Shown here: positions 35,701 through 46,649 of the stretch, piece after piece
Position numbering within the stretch: position 1 is the first letter of the stretch
How the letters are laid out: every line of letters starts with the position of its first letter
From: Lumbricus rubellus
Taxonomy: Eukaryota; Annelida; Clitellata; Crassiclitellata; Lumbricidae
Reading direction: 5' to 3'
Assembly (NCBI GenBank): GCA_945859605.1
Contig: OX243828.1
Span: forward strand, 26,364,949 to 26,428,948
DNA length: 64,000 nucleotides
Program-made: the position numbers and the translations under genes
Notes under the pieces: model-generated
Databases searched by the model: none
What the model saw: the letters and a program-made list of their open reading frames with translations, nothing else
What the model was told of the DNA's origin: nothing

Positions 35701-36246
35701 GAATTATGATTCGGGTGACTATTGTCTGTAGGAGATCAGCGTTACTGCTATGAATGACCTAGAAAATTATAATTGCTTAGTACCTTTCAGATGAGGCTGA
35801 AGGTCTGACACTGTTATGTTGCCATCTGCCTGATAAGGTATAGATAAGGTGATGATTTTTACGGAAAGACTGTAAATCCTGGAGAAAGGATGTTGAGGGG
35901 TAGTGCTGTGGTGCAGCTGGTGCTGAAGGAGTGGGATTGCCTGGGCGAGTTTGCAACCCAGCGAACACTGACACTACTGCCACGCCTGAAGCTTGGTGCT
36001 TCCATTTCTAGGCCTACACTTACACCAGAACAACAGATTGAGAATGAAGATTATCATCAGGGCAGAGACTGAATTCAGCAATTGAAAGTGGTAAACGACA
36101 CGGTTGAGAGGTGTGAAGTTGTTTGACTCATCAATGATGAAAAAGAAAGCAATATTTTCTCCAAGTGGTCGAGGCATATAGGAAAGCTGTTCCCACTCCA
36201 TCAACAAAGAAATCTGCTGTTGACACCGTGCTTTCAAAGCCTTCTA

Positions 36247-37415
36247 CAGGGTGCGCCAAAAAAAAATAACCCCCTAAGATTTTTGCCAATATCTTGACCA
36301 AAAGTGAGAATTTTGAAATGAAATTTTACAGTCTTAAAGACAATTCATATTTACAAATGGTGGCCAGATTTCATAAAAATATTTTAAACAGAACAAAAGT
36401 TATGCCACTTTTAGTGAGGCCACCCACCGTTTTTTGACGATTCAAAAACGCGACGCAACAAAAAGAAATAAAATCCAATCTAATTATTCTGGCCAATATC
36501 TTGGCCAAAAGTGAGAATATCGAAATGAAATTTTACAGGCTTGAAGACAATTTATATCTGCATATGATGGTAAAATTTCATCAAAATATTTCTAAAACAA
36601 CAAAAGTTATACCACGTTTAGTGAGGCCACCCCCAATTTTTGACAATTTAAAGATGTCACGCAGCAAAAACACGATTTTATTAAGTCTCATCTCAAATAA
36701 TTATTATCAAATAGCCTTGATATTGACCGATGATCATTATTATTACTATTTAAAAAAGAAACAGGTACCAGCCTAGCTGCACGTCACTGAGAAGTCGCTT
36801 AGCAAGATGACAATCAAATTGGCAAATAAGGAATAATAAAGAATCTGTCGGATTAATCAACAGGTCCATCAAGAACTTTGCCAAGAGACTCAAAAGATGT
36901 GTTGGCACTGGTGGTGGGCACATCGAACACAAGTTGTGAAGCATTACCAAGTTCATTTGACAAAGTTATTTGAGATGAGACTTAATAAAATTGTGTTTTT
37001 GTTACTTTTTGTTGCGTTTCGCCTTTGAATCGTCAAAAAACGGTGGGTGGTCTCACTAAAAGTAGCATAACTTTTGTTCTGCTTGAGATATTGTGATGAA
37101 ATCTGGCCACCATGTGTAGATATGAATTGTCTATAAGACTGAAAAATTTAATTTCGATATTCTTATTTTTGGCCAAAATATTGGCAAAAAACCTTCAAAA
37201 AATTGCGTTTTGTTTTTGAAGCGTCAAAAAACGGGGGGTGACCTCCCTAAAAGTGGCATAACTTTTGTTCCGTTTGAAATATTTTGATGAAATCTGGCCA
37301 ACGTATGTAAATATGAATTGTTTACAAGCCTGTAAAATTTCATTTGAAAATTTTTACTTTTGGCCAAGATATTGGGGAAAAACATAGGGGGGTTATTTTT
37401 TTTTGGCGCACCCTG
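36247..37415. mobile_element. Mariner-type MITE, 1169 bp, complete
   Basis: Ends CAGGGTGCGCCAAAAAAAAA and GGCGCACCCTG flanked by TA (36245-36246 and 37416-37417). The interior consists of repeated, partly inverted units containing TTTACAGTCTTAAAGACAA and CACCCACCGTTTTTTGACG. No ORF. A half copy is at 5072. Confidence 0.88.
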
Positions 37416-38395
37416 TAGAGTATAAGGCTGTATCGTGTGTTGGAGTCATCAAACGAGAACAATCGACATTTGCCGATTAAACAATTTTTTTTCAAATTTT
37501 TTGACATTTTTCATATTTAAAGCCTAATGAAATTTTTTTATTTCAAGCTGTCCAATTGTTTAAGTATCACACATATAATAATATTGTATGTGTGATAAAC
37601 AATTTAGACAATAATATGTTATATTATTGTCATGTTACATTGATGTTTGATTTCTTTTTGAAATTAAACAATTGTATGGTAATAATTATATGCCCAACAC
37701 ATTTATTTTTACAATTAACGTCTATGCATTGGCCCATGCAAAGTAACACAGTCGTTGAGCACCGCCTTCCAGTTGGAATAGGAATCTGAAATTTTTGTCT
37801 CAATAACACTTTTGATAAGTCTAACAAACTGGGAGGGTGCCTTGGTTTTTAGCTTGAACTTTATTTTTACCATGTATCTGTGAACCACACTAATGTCTAT
37901 AGGCTATAGCCTACGCATCAGTCAGCGATTCCACGATGCCCACAGAACATGGGAAGGAATGGATGCACGTGAAAGTTTTGAAAAATGCGAAAAACAATAA
38001 TTATTATTTGATTGAATGCAATTTTTTCGACAAACAGTTCTGGGTTAGATCAGGCAATAGCATAAGAACACAGCTTTGAAGAAATTGAAGTGCTGCAGCA
38101 GAACTGAGTCACTGACTGGCATTAGTGCATTAAGTGCAATGTATATCTATGCTGGATAAACATAGACCTACAATATAGCATTGCAGCAATTTACTACGCC
38201 GTATACTGGGTTGTGATTGTTTGTTTAAGCCTTAAAATAAATTGAACATTCTTATAATGAGCAATGACGTGGTTAACGTATTTTATTTATTGTTTACGCA
38301 CCCTTAAAATAGGGTACGTTAAAATACGTAAGCCTACGTACCTTTAAAAAATAGAAAACGTATGGTACGCACCCTCGAGCTTTGATTCTATTCAT

Positions 38396-38990
38396 GCTGT
38401 ATACAATTTTAGTTGCTGGCGTCAATGATAATGGGTGCTATTCAGATATCAGATTATGATAATGTTAGGTCACCTCTCAGCTTCACAGATGTTGCCCAAA
38501 TCGTAACATCGAACATCGGGACTCGTGTGGCTGGGGAAAGGTGGCGATAACTGTCGGGTTCGAATCCAAACGAGTTCTATCATCTATTTCTAAAATTATT
38601 AGTTAAAAAGCCAGATGAAACATACAAGAATACAACTACTGCAATCACTTACGGTTTCAACAGCAATAGCGAATCAAAAATGATCTAGTCGTCCACTTAC
38701 TATTCAGTATCTGGTAACCAAGATGCTTCAGGGTGTTATGATGCGGAGCAAACATGCACAGGCCAGTCAGGACAGACTGGTCAGGACAGATCGGTGGAGA
38801 GATTCGGGGGAGAGCATGGGACACATGCGGGCATTGTGGTCTAGCTGCTCCAATCTAGCAATATGCAATACGTGGTTTCAGCAGAAAGACTGCCGAAGGT
38901 GAACAAGGCGCTCATGTGATGGAAAAACAAAAAACCTGATCAACTTCATAATGATAGACACGAGATGGGCCGCTACGGTACAACTGTGCC
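38396..38990. other. Intron 3, nothing firmly recognised
   Basis: 38520-38577 has a GGTTCGAATCC box with a GACTCGT/ACGAGTT stem, possibly a tRNA-derived scrap. The rest is unassigned. Confidence 0.35.
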
Positions 38991-39439
38991 GGTGACACGA
39001 AAAGGATTATCCCCCCAAAAGCTATCCGGGGTGAATTAATCTATCCTTCCGGATGGAATTAACCGGTCTAGACTATCCGGGGGGATAAACCATTCTATCC
39101 CATTTTTTGAAAAATGTGTATAATTAAAACAATTATACTCTAATCAAAATTTAAAGTGACTCTAATTGTTTTAAGTGACCTAAGCATTGCCAAGAGAAAG
39201 GCAACTCGAATTTATTTAGTGTTTCCGAGTGTTTCTAAGTGTTTTAAACGTTTTAAGTGCTATAAAAACAAAGCAAAACAAATTATCTAGTAGGAATAAA
39301 CATACCTGTTAGTGTCATTGTTCAAAACAAAGCAGATGAAAATAATTTGCAAAAATAAAAGCACGCGAAAGTGTTTTTTTCGACTTTTCCTCATTTGGGG
39401 GATACTTTTAATACGGGGGATAGTCTATTTCGTGACACC
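38991..39439. mobile_element. MULE-like element H with short word termini
   Basis: Starts GGTGACACGAAAAGGATTATCC and ends GATAGTCTATTTCGTGACACC. The words are ATCCGGGG/TATCCCCC (38991-39100) and GGGGGATA (39395-39425). Flanking nine-mers (AACTGTGCC and GGCTGGGCA) agree at five positions only. It sits inside a hAT-like end (39440-39475). Confidence 0.6.
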
Positions 39440-39480
39440 GGCTGGGCACGCGTGCCGCAGGTTGGCCACCACTGCTCTAC
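39440..39480. mobile_element. hAT-type transposon end
   Basis: GGGCACGCGTGCCGCAGG then TTGGCCACCACTG resembles the terminal consensus of widespread hAT MITEs. Only this fragment is visible. Confidence 0.4.
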
Positions 39481-39939
39481 AGTCTCTCAGCTTCCAGTAC
39501 ACTTGAAATCGTCATCTTGGTGTCTAAACATACATAGTTAATAGCGAGATTTCCATCAGAGCCATTTCAAATGTTCACAAGGGCTTCAATGGCGACCATT
39601 TTCCACAGTGGCTGACCTAAAAAGGACAGAAGAACCACAATCGCTCAATTACACCGAGCTAATTATAAACAGAGCTGGGAGTTGATGCTAGGAATTACTG
39701 CCAGTTTCTAGAAGATTCGACGCACCTTCGACTTCTCTTACCCCTCACACTGTGTGTGTGTCTTCAAGCTGCCACGCACATATTCATCCCATTCAACATT
39801 GTACTCTATGCACATGCTCTAGCTATCTTGTGATGTAGGGCAAGAAAATATTGGAGCCGTAATCTGAAAAGATTCATGCAGTGCCAGACTTAGGCATGTT
39901 GACTATGACATATCCAGCATAAGAGCGTCAACAATTGGA

Positions 39940-40375
39940 GCACCCAATGAATGGCCTGGTTGGATATCTGCCGTGGCCTCATGAGTAACGACGAAAACAA
40001 ATCAGAGTTGTATTCTTTCTTGAGTCTGCATATAGCAAAAAAATTGAAGCAGAAAGACAAATCATATGGCCACTTGCGCTGGTGGAACACACGAAGAGAG
40101 CTGCCTACCAAGCAGGTCACGTTTGGGCTCAGATGTTCGTAGCTGTTCCAGGTGTTCCTACTGCCATAATCCTGGTCATAGGGGTGGCTGAAAACGATTG
40201 AAGGTGGCCATGGGAAGTAAAGTGGACAATATTTCCGGAAGCGTCTCATGCCTGTCGTGAACCGCTCAGATGTGGCTGTGAGAAGGCATGTAGAGGACAG
40301 TGCAAATGTGTGAACGCTTCTCCACGGTGTACTGTCTCTGTCTCTATGCGACCGTGAATGACGTGGATGATGTTA
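39940..40375 (+). pseudogene. Cysteine-rich (CXC-like) transposon-protein fragment
   Basis: The plus-strand frame encodes VEHTKRAAYQAGHVWAQ (40083-40130), then after an in-frame TGA at about 40198 KWTIFPEASHACREPLRCGC, EKACRGQCKCV (about 40220-40315) and a final Cys. The spacing of cysteines (CGC-x3-C-x3-C-x-C) resembles tesmin/TSO1-type CXC motifs that occur at the C-terminus of uncharacterised repeat-encoded proteins. The matching upstream ORF is missing. It is a fragment, not a gene. Confidence 0.5.
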
Positions 40376-40583
40376 TAGGCTATAATTCTGTGGTCATTAC
40401 TTTGTCTGGGTAAAGGCTCCCAAAATTAATGTGGACTTAAAATGTCATGATACACATTTACGAGAACATCAGTTACATCTTGAAATGCATTATATACCAA
40501 TAATTGTTTTATTGCCAAATGAAAATGAACACAATCAGAAGTTTCACAAATAGTATAACGAAATAAAAAGCTTGGATTATACT

Positions 40584-40795
40584 ATTCATTCATTCATTCG
40601 GACATTTATATAGCGCTCCTTCAAGTAAATAACTACTCAGAGGCGCTCCCGACTCCAGCGCGCCCAAAAAGAACAGTTTTAAGTTTAGTAAGGAACGATC
40701 CTGGTAGAGTCCCAGGGTGTAGGCGCAGCTCATAAGGAAGGCTATTCCAATTTCCAGACCGTCGGACCAACCACAGAAAAGGCTCTACATTATAC
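40584..40795 (-). mobile_element. L2-like LINE 3' end
   Basis: (CATT)n tail, then TATATAGCGCTCCTTCAAG, AGAGGCGCTCCC and the ORF2 C-terminal codons. Strongly 5'-truncated. Confidence 0.8.
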
Positions 40796-40959
40796 TATAC
40801 CGTACTATATTTATACTTGGCGCACCATGAGCACATAACAGCTGAATGTTCACATAAGCAGAAAATTTCTACATTGACGCACAATTGACATAATTGGCTG
40901 CAAATCTTGTTGACAGAAACGTTCGTATTTCATTCAATTCGATTACCTACCATTAGCTA

Positions 40960-41480
40960 TGTATGTTTGGACACCAAGATGACAATTCTATGTGAACTGG
41001 AAACTGAGATAATGAAATGCCCTTTTCAGGTCGGCCATTTTGTAAAATGGCCGCCAATGAAGCTCTGGAGAACATTTGTGATGACTCTACTGGAATTCTC
41101 GCCCCTAACTATATGTTTAGACACCAAGATGACGATTCAAAGTGCACTGGAAGCTGATATAATGAAATATCCTTTTTATAATTCGGCCATTGGTCGGTCA
41201 TTTTGGAAAAAGGCCGCCATTGAAGCCCTGGACAACATTTGCAATGGCTCTGCTGGAATGCCTGCCCCTAACTAAGTATGTTCAGACACCAAGATGACAA
41301 TTCTAAGTGCACTGGCAGCTGAAATATCGAAAAATCAGTATTTTGGTCGGCCATTTTGGAAAATGGCCGCCATTTAAGCCATGGAGAACATTTGTAGTGA
41401 CTATATTAGAATCCTCGCCTCTAACTATGTATGTCTAGACACCAAAATGACAATTCTAAGTGCAATGGAAGCTGAGATAA
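40960..41480. repeat. Tandem repeat, about 150-165-bp period, four copies
   Basis: Each copy has TAGACACCAAGATGACAATTC, GTGCACTGGAAGCTGA and GGCCATTTTGGAAAATGGCC followed by GCCATTGAAGC. An inverted piece (GGTGTCTAAACATACATAGT) is at 39520-39540, and a further TCAAAATGGCCGACC at 41747. The array may be the interior of a larger foldback element from about 39480 to 41800. Confidence 0.8.
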
Positions 41481-41968
41481 TTTAAAAAATTTGGGCCGGG
41501 GTCAAATCTGAGATGGCACTTTTGCCAAATCTTTTTCTTATGACATGTTCGTGGTATGTACCAAATTTCATGCTTGTGTCACAAAGTGAACAATTTTTTA
41601 CCAGGCCGCTCTAATACTTCTGCAATTGGGGCCAGGGCCGTGCATTCTCCAGATAAGCTGTTTGTCGCGGCGGGAAAATATTCGCGAGGAATGTACAAAA
41701 AATTCTTATTACAGCTCAGATGTTCGTAGCTGTTTTCAGCCATTTTTCAAAATGGCCGACCAAAATACTGATTTTTCGAACTAAGAGAGTACGGTATGTC
41801 ACCAGCCATTCACCTGTCTCTCCAGGCACGCGTGATCTCGCACGTTCTGTGACGTTCTGCATTTTAAATTTTTAATGGAATGCTTCAGTCTACATCTTAG
41901 TCTTACTTCTTGCACACTTATGCACCCGAGTATTATAATAAATGTAAATAATTTGCTATTCGTTGAAG
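41481..41968. other. End of intron 3
   Basis: Partly continues the foldback material (41740-41800). The rest is unassigned up to the exon 4 acceptor. Confidence 0.4.
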
Positions 41969-42049
41969 GTGGCGGAAAATGTCACAAGAATTGTACAATT
42001 GGCAGTCGAAAATTTTGTTGGGGTAAAGGACCAGATATGTGCCAGGCAC
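41969..42049 (+). CDS. EGFR: EGFR-like receptor exon 4, start of furin-like domain
   Basis: The acceptor TTCGTTGAAG/GT enters in phase 1. The T carried from exon 3 plus GT makes Cys. The donor CAC/GTAAGT at 42050 leaves in phase 1. The encoded C-GGKCHKNCTIGSRKFCWG-KGPDMCQA fits the first module of the ErbB furin-like domain, whose pattern in human EGFR is C-x2-C, C, CWG and CQ. It has two or three residues more between the second Cys and CWG. Its 81 nt compares with 69 in human exon 5. This acceptor was chosen over others upstream because only it keeps both phase and the expected first cysteine. Confidence 0.92.
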
Positions 42050-42265
42050 GTAAGTAAGAGAGAGTTAACAATTCATCATTTAATTCAAATTTAATAGATT
42101 CTGATTTGTGGTTCTAAGCGTTTGCTGATCTCAGATTGAATATCTTAGATTGACACAATCGCCAATGTTGTTTAAATTGCTGTAACTAATATGTTATTTA
42201 AATTAGTTACCATGTTTTCTTACAATGATATTTTTATTTAGATGTTGTTCTGTATTGTTTACTAG

Positions 42266-42363
42266 AGCGTCCGTGTGGGAATTGTAGCAGAGGATGTTTA
42301 AACTGTACCTGCCATTCAGAATGCATCGGTGGATGTACAGGATCGTACGAATCATCTTGCGTG
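42266..42363 (+). CDS. EGFR: EGFR-like receptor exon 5, furin-like domain modules
   Basis: The acceptor TGTTTACTAG/AG enters in phase 1, making Gln. The donor TGCGTG/GTATTC at 42364 leaves in phase 0, the one phase-0 junction also expected from human exon 6/7. Encoded: QRPCGNCSRGCLNCTCHSEC and IGGCTGSYESSCV. The C-x2-C-x3-C-x2-C-x-C-x3-C-x3-CTG pattern and the CTGP-like CTGS end match human EGFR C-x3-C-x3-C and AAGCTGP. The donor is GTATTC rather than GTAAGT, so this boundary is slightly less certain. The preceding intron 4 is only 216 bp. Confidence 0.9.
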
Positions 42364-42388
42364 GTATTCAATCAATATTTTTAAAAAT

Positions 42389-42415
42389 CTTATATATATA
42401 TATATATATATATAT
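42389..42415. repeat. (AT)n microsatellite
   Basis: About 27 bp of AT in intron 5. Confidence 0.9.
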
Positions 42416-42639
42416 TATTTTGGTAAGTCTCTGTGCTTGTTTGTTTGCGGCTTTGTTAGCTATGCCTGGTCACAGTTTTGAAGCAATAGACCCCAATCCT
42501 TCGCAGGGGTCGGGCTCGACCTGTAGCAGATCATTGGGAGGGGGTCGGCGAATCTCTGCCACTGTGGGGCCAGAGTGGGGGATACCCTCATTTTACCTAC
42601 TTTTCAGCCTTTGCCATGCATAATGTCACACTTCTTCAC

Positions 42640-42846
42640 ATGAAGCGCTACAACTAGACAGATTTTACACGAACCACTTCGCCTCCACCAAACGCACACA
42701 CCTCGGACCGCAGGGAGGGTGGAAGGGGTTGGCCGGGGACGGCAGAATCCTAAAATTTTCGGGCAACGCCGGGCACCCCAGCAAGTTGAATAATAATAAT
42801 GATGATGATGATGATGATGATGATGATAATAATAATAATAATAATG
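42640..42846. repeat. LINE/SINE-type 3' tail with (GAT)n(AAT)n
   Basis: 42745-42785 reads TTTTCGGGCAACGCCGGGC then ACCCCAGCAAG, followed by a GAT and AAT trinucleotide tail (42789-42846). The tail is typical of a retroposon end. Confidence 0.55.
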
Positions 42847-42849
42847 GCA

Positions 42850-43190
42850 CACGAAGCCTTCAAGACAAAATTCTACACGATGTCGCTGTGTCGCTTGTGG
42901 ACTCACTGGTGGAGGAGGCTTTCAATTCGTGGTCATTGAGATCGAACGCACCTCCTTCCATAGAGCAGAAGGCTCATGCACAAAGAGAATGGGACGGGTC
43001 AATTATCAGACATGCACTTGAAAACCTATCAGAAAGAACGACTGATTCTGCCGACAAAGCCCGCTTTTTAGCCGCGCAATCACCACATTCAGGGGACTGG
43101 CTCCATGCGCTTCCGATAACAGCAGCCGGACTACGAATGTCGGGAGACACGTTGCGAATAGCAGCCGGCATTCGACTATAAGCGTACCAG
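42850..43190 (+). pseudogene. LINE polyprotein middle fragment (GGPDGLRPQ/NAFN-type family)
   Basis: A 110-codon open stretch: LVDSLVEEAFNSW, AHAQREWDGSIIRHALENL, RARFLAAQ-like KARFLAAQSP, HSGDWLHALPITAAG, LRMSGDTLRIAAGIRL. This is the block after the RT domain in LINEs of this family, usually ending 'GLRMxDDTIRIAVGLRLG'. It is open here but lacks both ends. Intron 5. Confidence 0.65.
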
Positions 43191-43199
43191 TTCGATTGG

Positions 43200-43730
43200 A
43201 GACTTAACTAAGAACTCAACTATAAGCAACCATTATGCATAGAATAAATAATACACTCAACAGTGACACATAACAGAACCATCATAAGTTTTCTATTAAG
43301 TGTCAGGGTCCGCTCTCATGGAATAATTTATAAGCTTACCAGAAACTATTCACGCATCCAGGAGTCTCGCCAAGTTTAAAATCCATATCCTTTCGCACAC
43401 AATAAAAATGTAAAATAAACAACTTTATTACATAATGTTTAATTTTTATGTTTTACTAGCTGTACCCAGCCACGCGTTGCTGTGGCAAAAAAGACTTCCC
43501 CTCCCCTACCCCTCCCCCTCCCCCGTCCCCCTCCTCCTCCCCTCCCCTCTTGCGTCAGGTGCCAAACGCGGTTAGATTTTTATATATATAGATGTTTATT
43601 TATTTGAGTGAAGCAGAGGGAAGGTATCCCGATGCTACTATTGTCATGTTTCCCAAGATACCGCCATCATGTATGCTATTCTAAACATTACCATGAATAG
43701 TAATGAATATGACATTGTGTTTGGTAAATC
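43200..43730. other. Intron 5, scattered retroposon ends
   Basis: 43455-43485 (CTAGCTGTACCCAGCCACGC then GTTGCTGTGG) is the reverse form of the 23700 tail type, with a poly-pyrimidine run after it. Otherwise unassigned. Confidence 0.4.
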
Positions 43731-44030
<300 letters not shown>

Positions 44031-44245
44031 ATGTAATTTATATGGCGCCCCTTCAAGGATTCTACTCAGAGGCGCTCCCGACCCAGGCCCGGTCAAAAAG
44101 AAAAGTCTTAAGCAATCTATAAAATGTGCCAGACATGCTCCGAGGTTAGGAACGCAGGTTAGAAGGTCATTCCAGACGGAAGGTTCAGTGACCGAAAATG
44201 CTCTATTCTGCCTTGTGGCTGTACGGGCATAAGGGACCATAAAGT
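44031..44245 (-). mobile_element. L2-like LINE 3' end
   Basis: GTAATTTATATGGCGCCCCTT, AGAGGCGCTCCCG, then on the minus strand codons RQNRAFSVTEPSVWNDL, the ORF2 C-terminal motif. Microsatellite tail at 43731-44030. Confidence 0.85.
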
Positions 44246-44428
44246 AGGCTTCACTCCCTTCGGGTAGCCTATCGCAGTATCGCTCCGTTGCATGATTGTG
44301 TCTGTAGTAGGCTTTATCGTCATAATCTTCAACTAGGCTATAGTGTAGGCCGTGTACTTACTGTGAATTATCTGTCTTTTTGTGATCAATTGAATTGAAT
44401 ATACGCAATGTAACGTGAAATGTTTCAG

Positions 44429-44546
44429 GCCTGTAAACATTTCTTAAAAGGCGATCGATGTGTTAAGAAATGCAACGAAGGGAAATACAACGAGAGTACA
44501 ACTATCCTGTATGAGCATCGCGGCAAATGCGTGGCAGCATGTCCAG
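44429..44546 (+). CDS. EGFR: EGFR-like receptor exon 6, furin-like domain modules
   Basis: The acceptor GTTTCAG/GCC enters in phase 0 and the donor CCAG/GTGATA at 44547 leaves in phase 1. Encoded: ACKHFLKGDRCVKKCNEGKY, NESTTILYEHRGKCVAACPG. It matches the human pattern CRKF-x5-C-x3-C, then ATCVKKCP, with the cysteine order C, C, C, C, C preserved. 118 nt against 142 in human exon 7, so the loop between the second and third cysteines is shorter. One N-glycosylation sequon, NES. The donor GTGATA is weaker than the others. Confidence 0.92.
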
Positions 44547-44573
44547 GTGATATTTAAAACATCAAGTAATGAC

Positions 44574-44603
44574 ACGCGCGCGCGCGCACACACACACACA
44601 CAC
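44574..44603. repeat. (CG)n(CA)n microsatellite
   Basis: CG run followed by CA run in intron 6. Confidence 0.95.
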
Positions 44604-44757
44604 AGTGCATGAAAACTGCGGAGACATGTAATACGGTCAAATAGACTATCTAATATTGCGTAATCATCATGCGTACAATCATGCAAGGTTGAATTAATTA
44701 ACGAAGCAAAGGATAAAATTAATTTCTTTATTGTTTAAAGATTAGACCTATTCTTCG

Positions 44758-44985
44758 AAGTGTGGATATGGCGCTGCGTGGAAAGAGTCAGCTGGAGGAA
44801 GCTTCAGACGAATGAAGAAATCTTACAGATGGTGGGAGAGAAAAGGACCATGCTGGGCAGCTGGGGGCAATAAGAGGACGACAGAGAAAATAGATTGACC
44901 ACATTATGAATGGTGACACCATGATAAGAGACATGATCGAAGGAAGAATGGAGCTGAGAGGAAGACCAAGAATGACGCTACTCCC
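44758..44985 (+). pseudogene. LINE 3'-end fragment (Y-type, endonuclease-reverse transcriptase)
   Basis: Codons TNEEILQMVGEKRTML and DMIEGRMELRGRPRMTL match the C-terminal region of LINE Y at 57700-57840 (RRTNEEILQLVEEKR and EGRMEGKRMRGRPR). Two frameshifts. A pyrimidine-rich tract follows. Confidence 0.7.
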
Positions 44986-44986
44986 T

Positions 44987-45145
44987 CCCTTCCTCCCTCC
45001 CTCCATCTGTCTCTGTGTCTCTCTGTGTCTCTCTGTCTCTCTGTCTTTATCTCTTTATCTCTCTCTGTCTCTCCCTCCCTCCATCCATCCCTTTCTCCTT
45101 CCCTCCCTCCCTGCCTCCCTTTCTCTCTCCTTCGCTCCCTCCCTA
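44987..45145. repeat. Pyrimidine-rich (CCCT/CTGT)n tract
   Basis: Imperfect CCCT, CTGTCT and CTTTAT repeats, then a short (ATA)n run at 45150-45170. Confidence 0.9.
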
Positions 45146-45324
45146 ATCATAATAATAATAATAATATTAGACTTTGACAGATAATTATTATGGGTCCTGA
45201 GCAGATGAGTTAAAATGTGTTTTGATTATTTGCATTTTCAAGCCACAGAGAGTTAGGCTGGCTAGTATCTTCAGAAAACATTGCCACTCTATTCTTTATC
45301 CTCTGATTAGGTTGTACTATTAGT

Positions 45325-45908
45325 CATTCATTCATTAGATGCATTTACATGTATGTAGCGTCTCTTCAAGGGACTACTCAGAGGCGCTTCTAAACTCAGC
45401 GCAGGCAAATAAAACTGTCTTAAGATATAAGAGAGAAAATCCTGAGAATGATGTTTACAACGAGAGCGGAATGTTAGAGGAAGACCACTCCAAGTAGAGG
45501 GTCCTACCACCGAGAAAGCACGGTTCTGCATAGTGAAAGTACGAGCAATATGGATTGAAAGCAGACTTAGTTCAGTCGAACGAAGGGAACGGAATTGGCG
45601 AGAACTAAGAGTAGGGGTACAGAGCTCACAAAGGTAGACAGAAGGCCTAGCATGCAGCGCCAGACTAGAGTAAAGATCCAATACTGAATTCGCTGCTTTA
45701 GTGGGAGCCAGCGGAGAGCATCACATAATACAACTGGAGATGTGGCTGAATTTGACCAATAAGGCGGGTTGCAGAGCGCAGGTCGCGATCAAGGCAACAC
45801 AGACAGGCAATTGGTAGGCTAGCATAGAGAGCAGCAGTATTCAAGTCTGGTGGTAACAAAATAATGGACAAGGGTAGCAGCAGCAGTAGGAGTAAGCGAG
45901 CGAGCAAC
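45325..45908 (-). mobile_element. L2-like LINE copy, 3' half (split by the Polinton)
   Basis: (CATT)n tail, GAGGCGCTTC consensus, ORF2 codons NRAFSVVGPSTWSGLPL near 45500, and LNTAALYASLPI, VLRSATRLIGQI-like near 45750-45850. The frame continues on the far side of the Polinton at 54612-54727, so both belong to one element. Confidence 0.8.
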
Positions 45909-45914
45909 TTAGTT
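45909..45914. other. Target-site duplication TTAGTT, left copy
   Basis: Perfect 6-bp direct repeat with 54606-54611. Six bp is the size reported for Polinton/Maverick insertion. Confidence 0.9.
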
Positions 45915-46242
45915 AGTAGGAGACAAAAGCGTCTGAGGGTATCATTTTTTGGTGGGTATGGGTAAGAATAAATGGGCCAAAGTTCAAGGTCAAGGTCAAG
46001 GTCAAGGTCAAGGCCACCATAATTAGGGCATATTAATTAGCATATCATAATAATTAGGTCATATTAATTAGGGTAATTAGCCTATTATAATTAGTAATTA
46101 TATTAATTAGTATATTAGTTAGTATAGTAATTAGGTAATTATATTAGTAATAGTAATTAATTAACCCTAACTAGCAGCGGCACAGGGCCCCGCGCGCCAT
46201 CGGTATTGCGTCATCTGTAATGCATCATCGGTAGCGGCGCTG
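45915..46242. repeat. Polinton TIR, left
   Basis: Starts AGTAGGAGACAAAAGCGTCT. It contains five TCAAGG units (45984-46013), a ladder of AATTAG/TTAATTAG motifs (46020-46170) and a GC-rich inner end with GGGCCCCGCGCGCCATCGGT. It matches the inverse of 54260-54605 with few substitutions. Confidence 0.93.
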
Positions 46243-46246
46243 GGAA

Positions 46247-46420
46247 ACCCTACAACCAATCAGTGAGCGAGAACCTTGCTAGCCCAGGAAGCGTCGACCA
46301 ACCAGCGAGCGAGAATTTGTATAACCCATGAATATGTGGCCAATCAGCGAGCGAGAATCTTACTAGCCCATGAAGTGTCGGCCAATCAGCGAGCGAGAAT
46401 TTTAATAGAAGAATTTTAAT
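46247..46420. repeat. 46-bp tandem repeat beside the left TIR
   Basis: Four imperfect copies of CCAATCAGCGAGCGAGAAT plus a spacer ending AGCCCATGAAGTGTCG-like. Inside the element only, immediately inward of the TIR. No counterpart was seen at the right end. Confidence 0.85.
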
Positions 46421-46486
46421 ACGACAATTTCTAAGTATGAAAGAACAATCACAATGGGTAATTTTTTCTTCCAACGCAAACACTTC

Positions 46487-46492
46487 TTTATT
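46487..46492 (-). terminator. Possible poly(A) signal of the PolB gene
   Basis: AATAAA on the minus strand, about 158 bp after the stop codon at 46650. The nearest such signal downstream of the gene. Confidence 0.55.
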
Positions 46493-46649
46493 CAAAGAGC
46501 ACACAATATCTTTATGCAATAATAATGTTCAACGAATGTTCAAATATTTACAACAAATAGTGTCCATTTTACTATAATACACAACAGCTTGCTCGTTTAT
46601 GCAATACCTTAACATATCTACAGAGTCCAAATGTACAGAGTTCAACGAA

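Larger units (their letters stand above)
33393..38384 (+). mobile_element. 5-kb decayed DNA transposon with two younger insertions
   Basis: Ends are AGCTCGATGGTACGCGTACC and GGTACGCACCCTCGAGCT, and the arms are inverted for some 90 bp. A second inverted pair lies further in: CCAAGGCACCCTCCCAGTTT (33775-33800) and AAACTGGGAGGGTGCCTTGG (37824-37843). An 11-bp direct repeat ATTCTATTCAT flanks it (33382-33392 and 38385-38395), with three unexplained bases on the right. Transposase remnants are at 34900-35560. It is interrupted by MULE-like E and by a mariner MITE. It lies in intron 3, 90 bp after exon 3. Confidence 0.65.

Noticed and set aside
38520..38577. tRNA-like segment with GGTTCGAATCC
   Set aside because: Too short (about 58 nt) and lacking a convincing D arm, anticodon stem and T stem.
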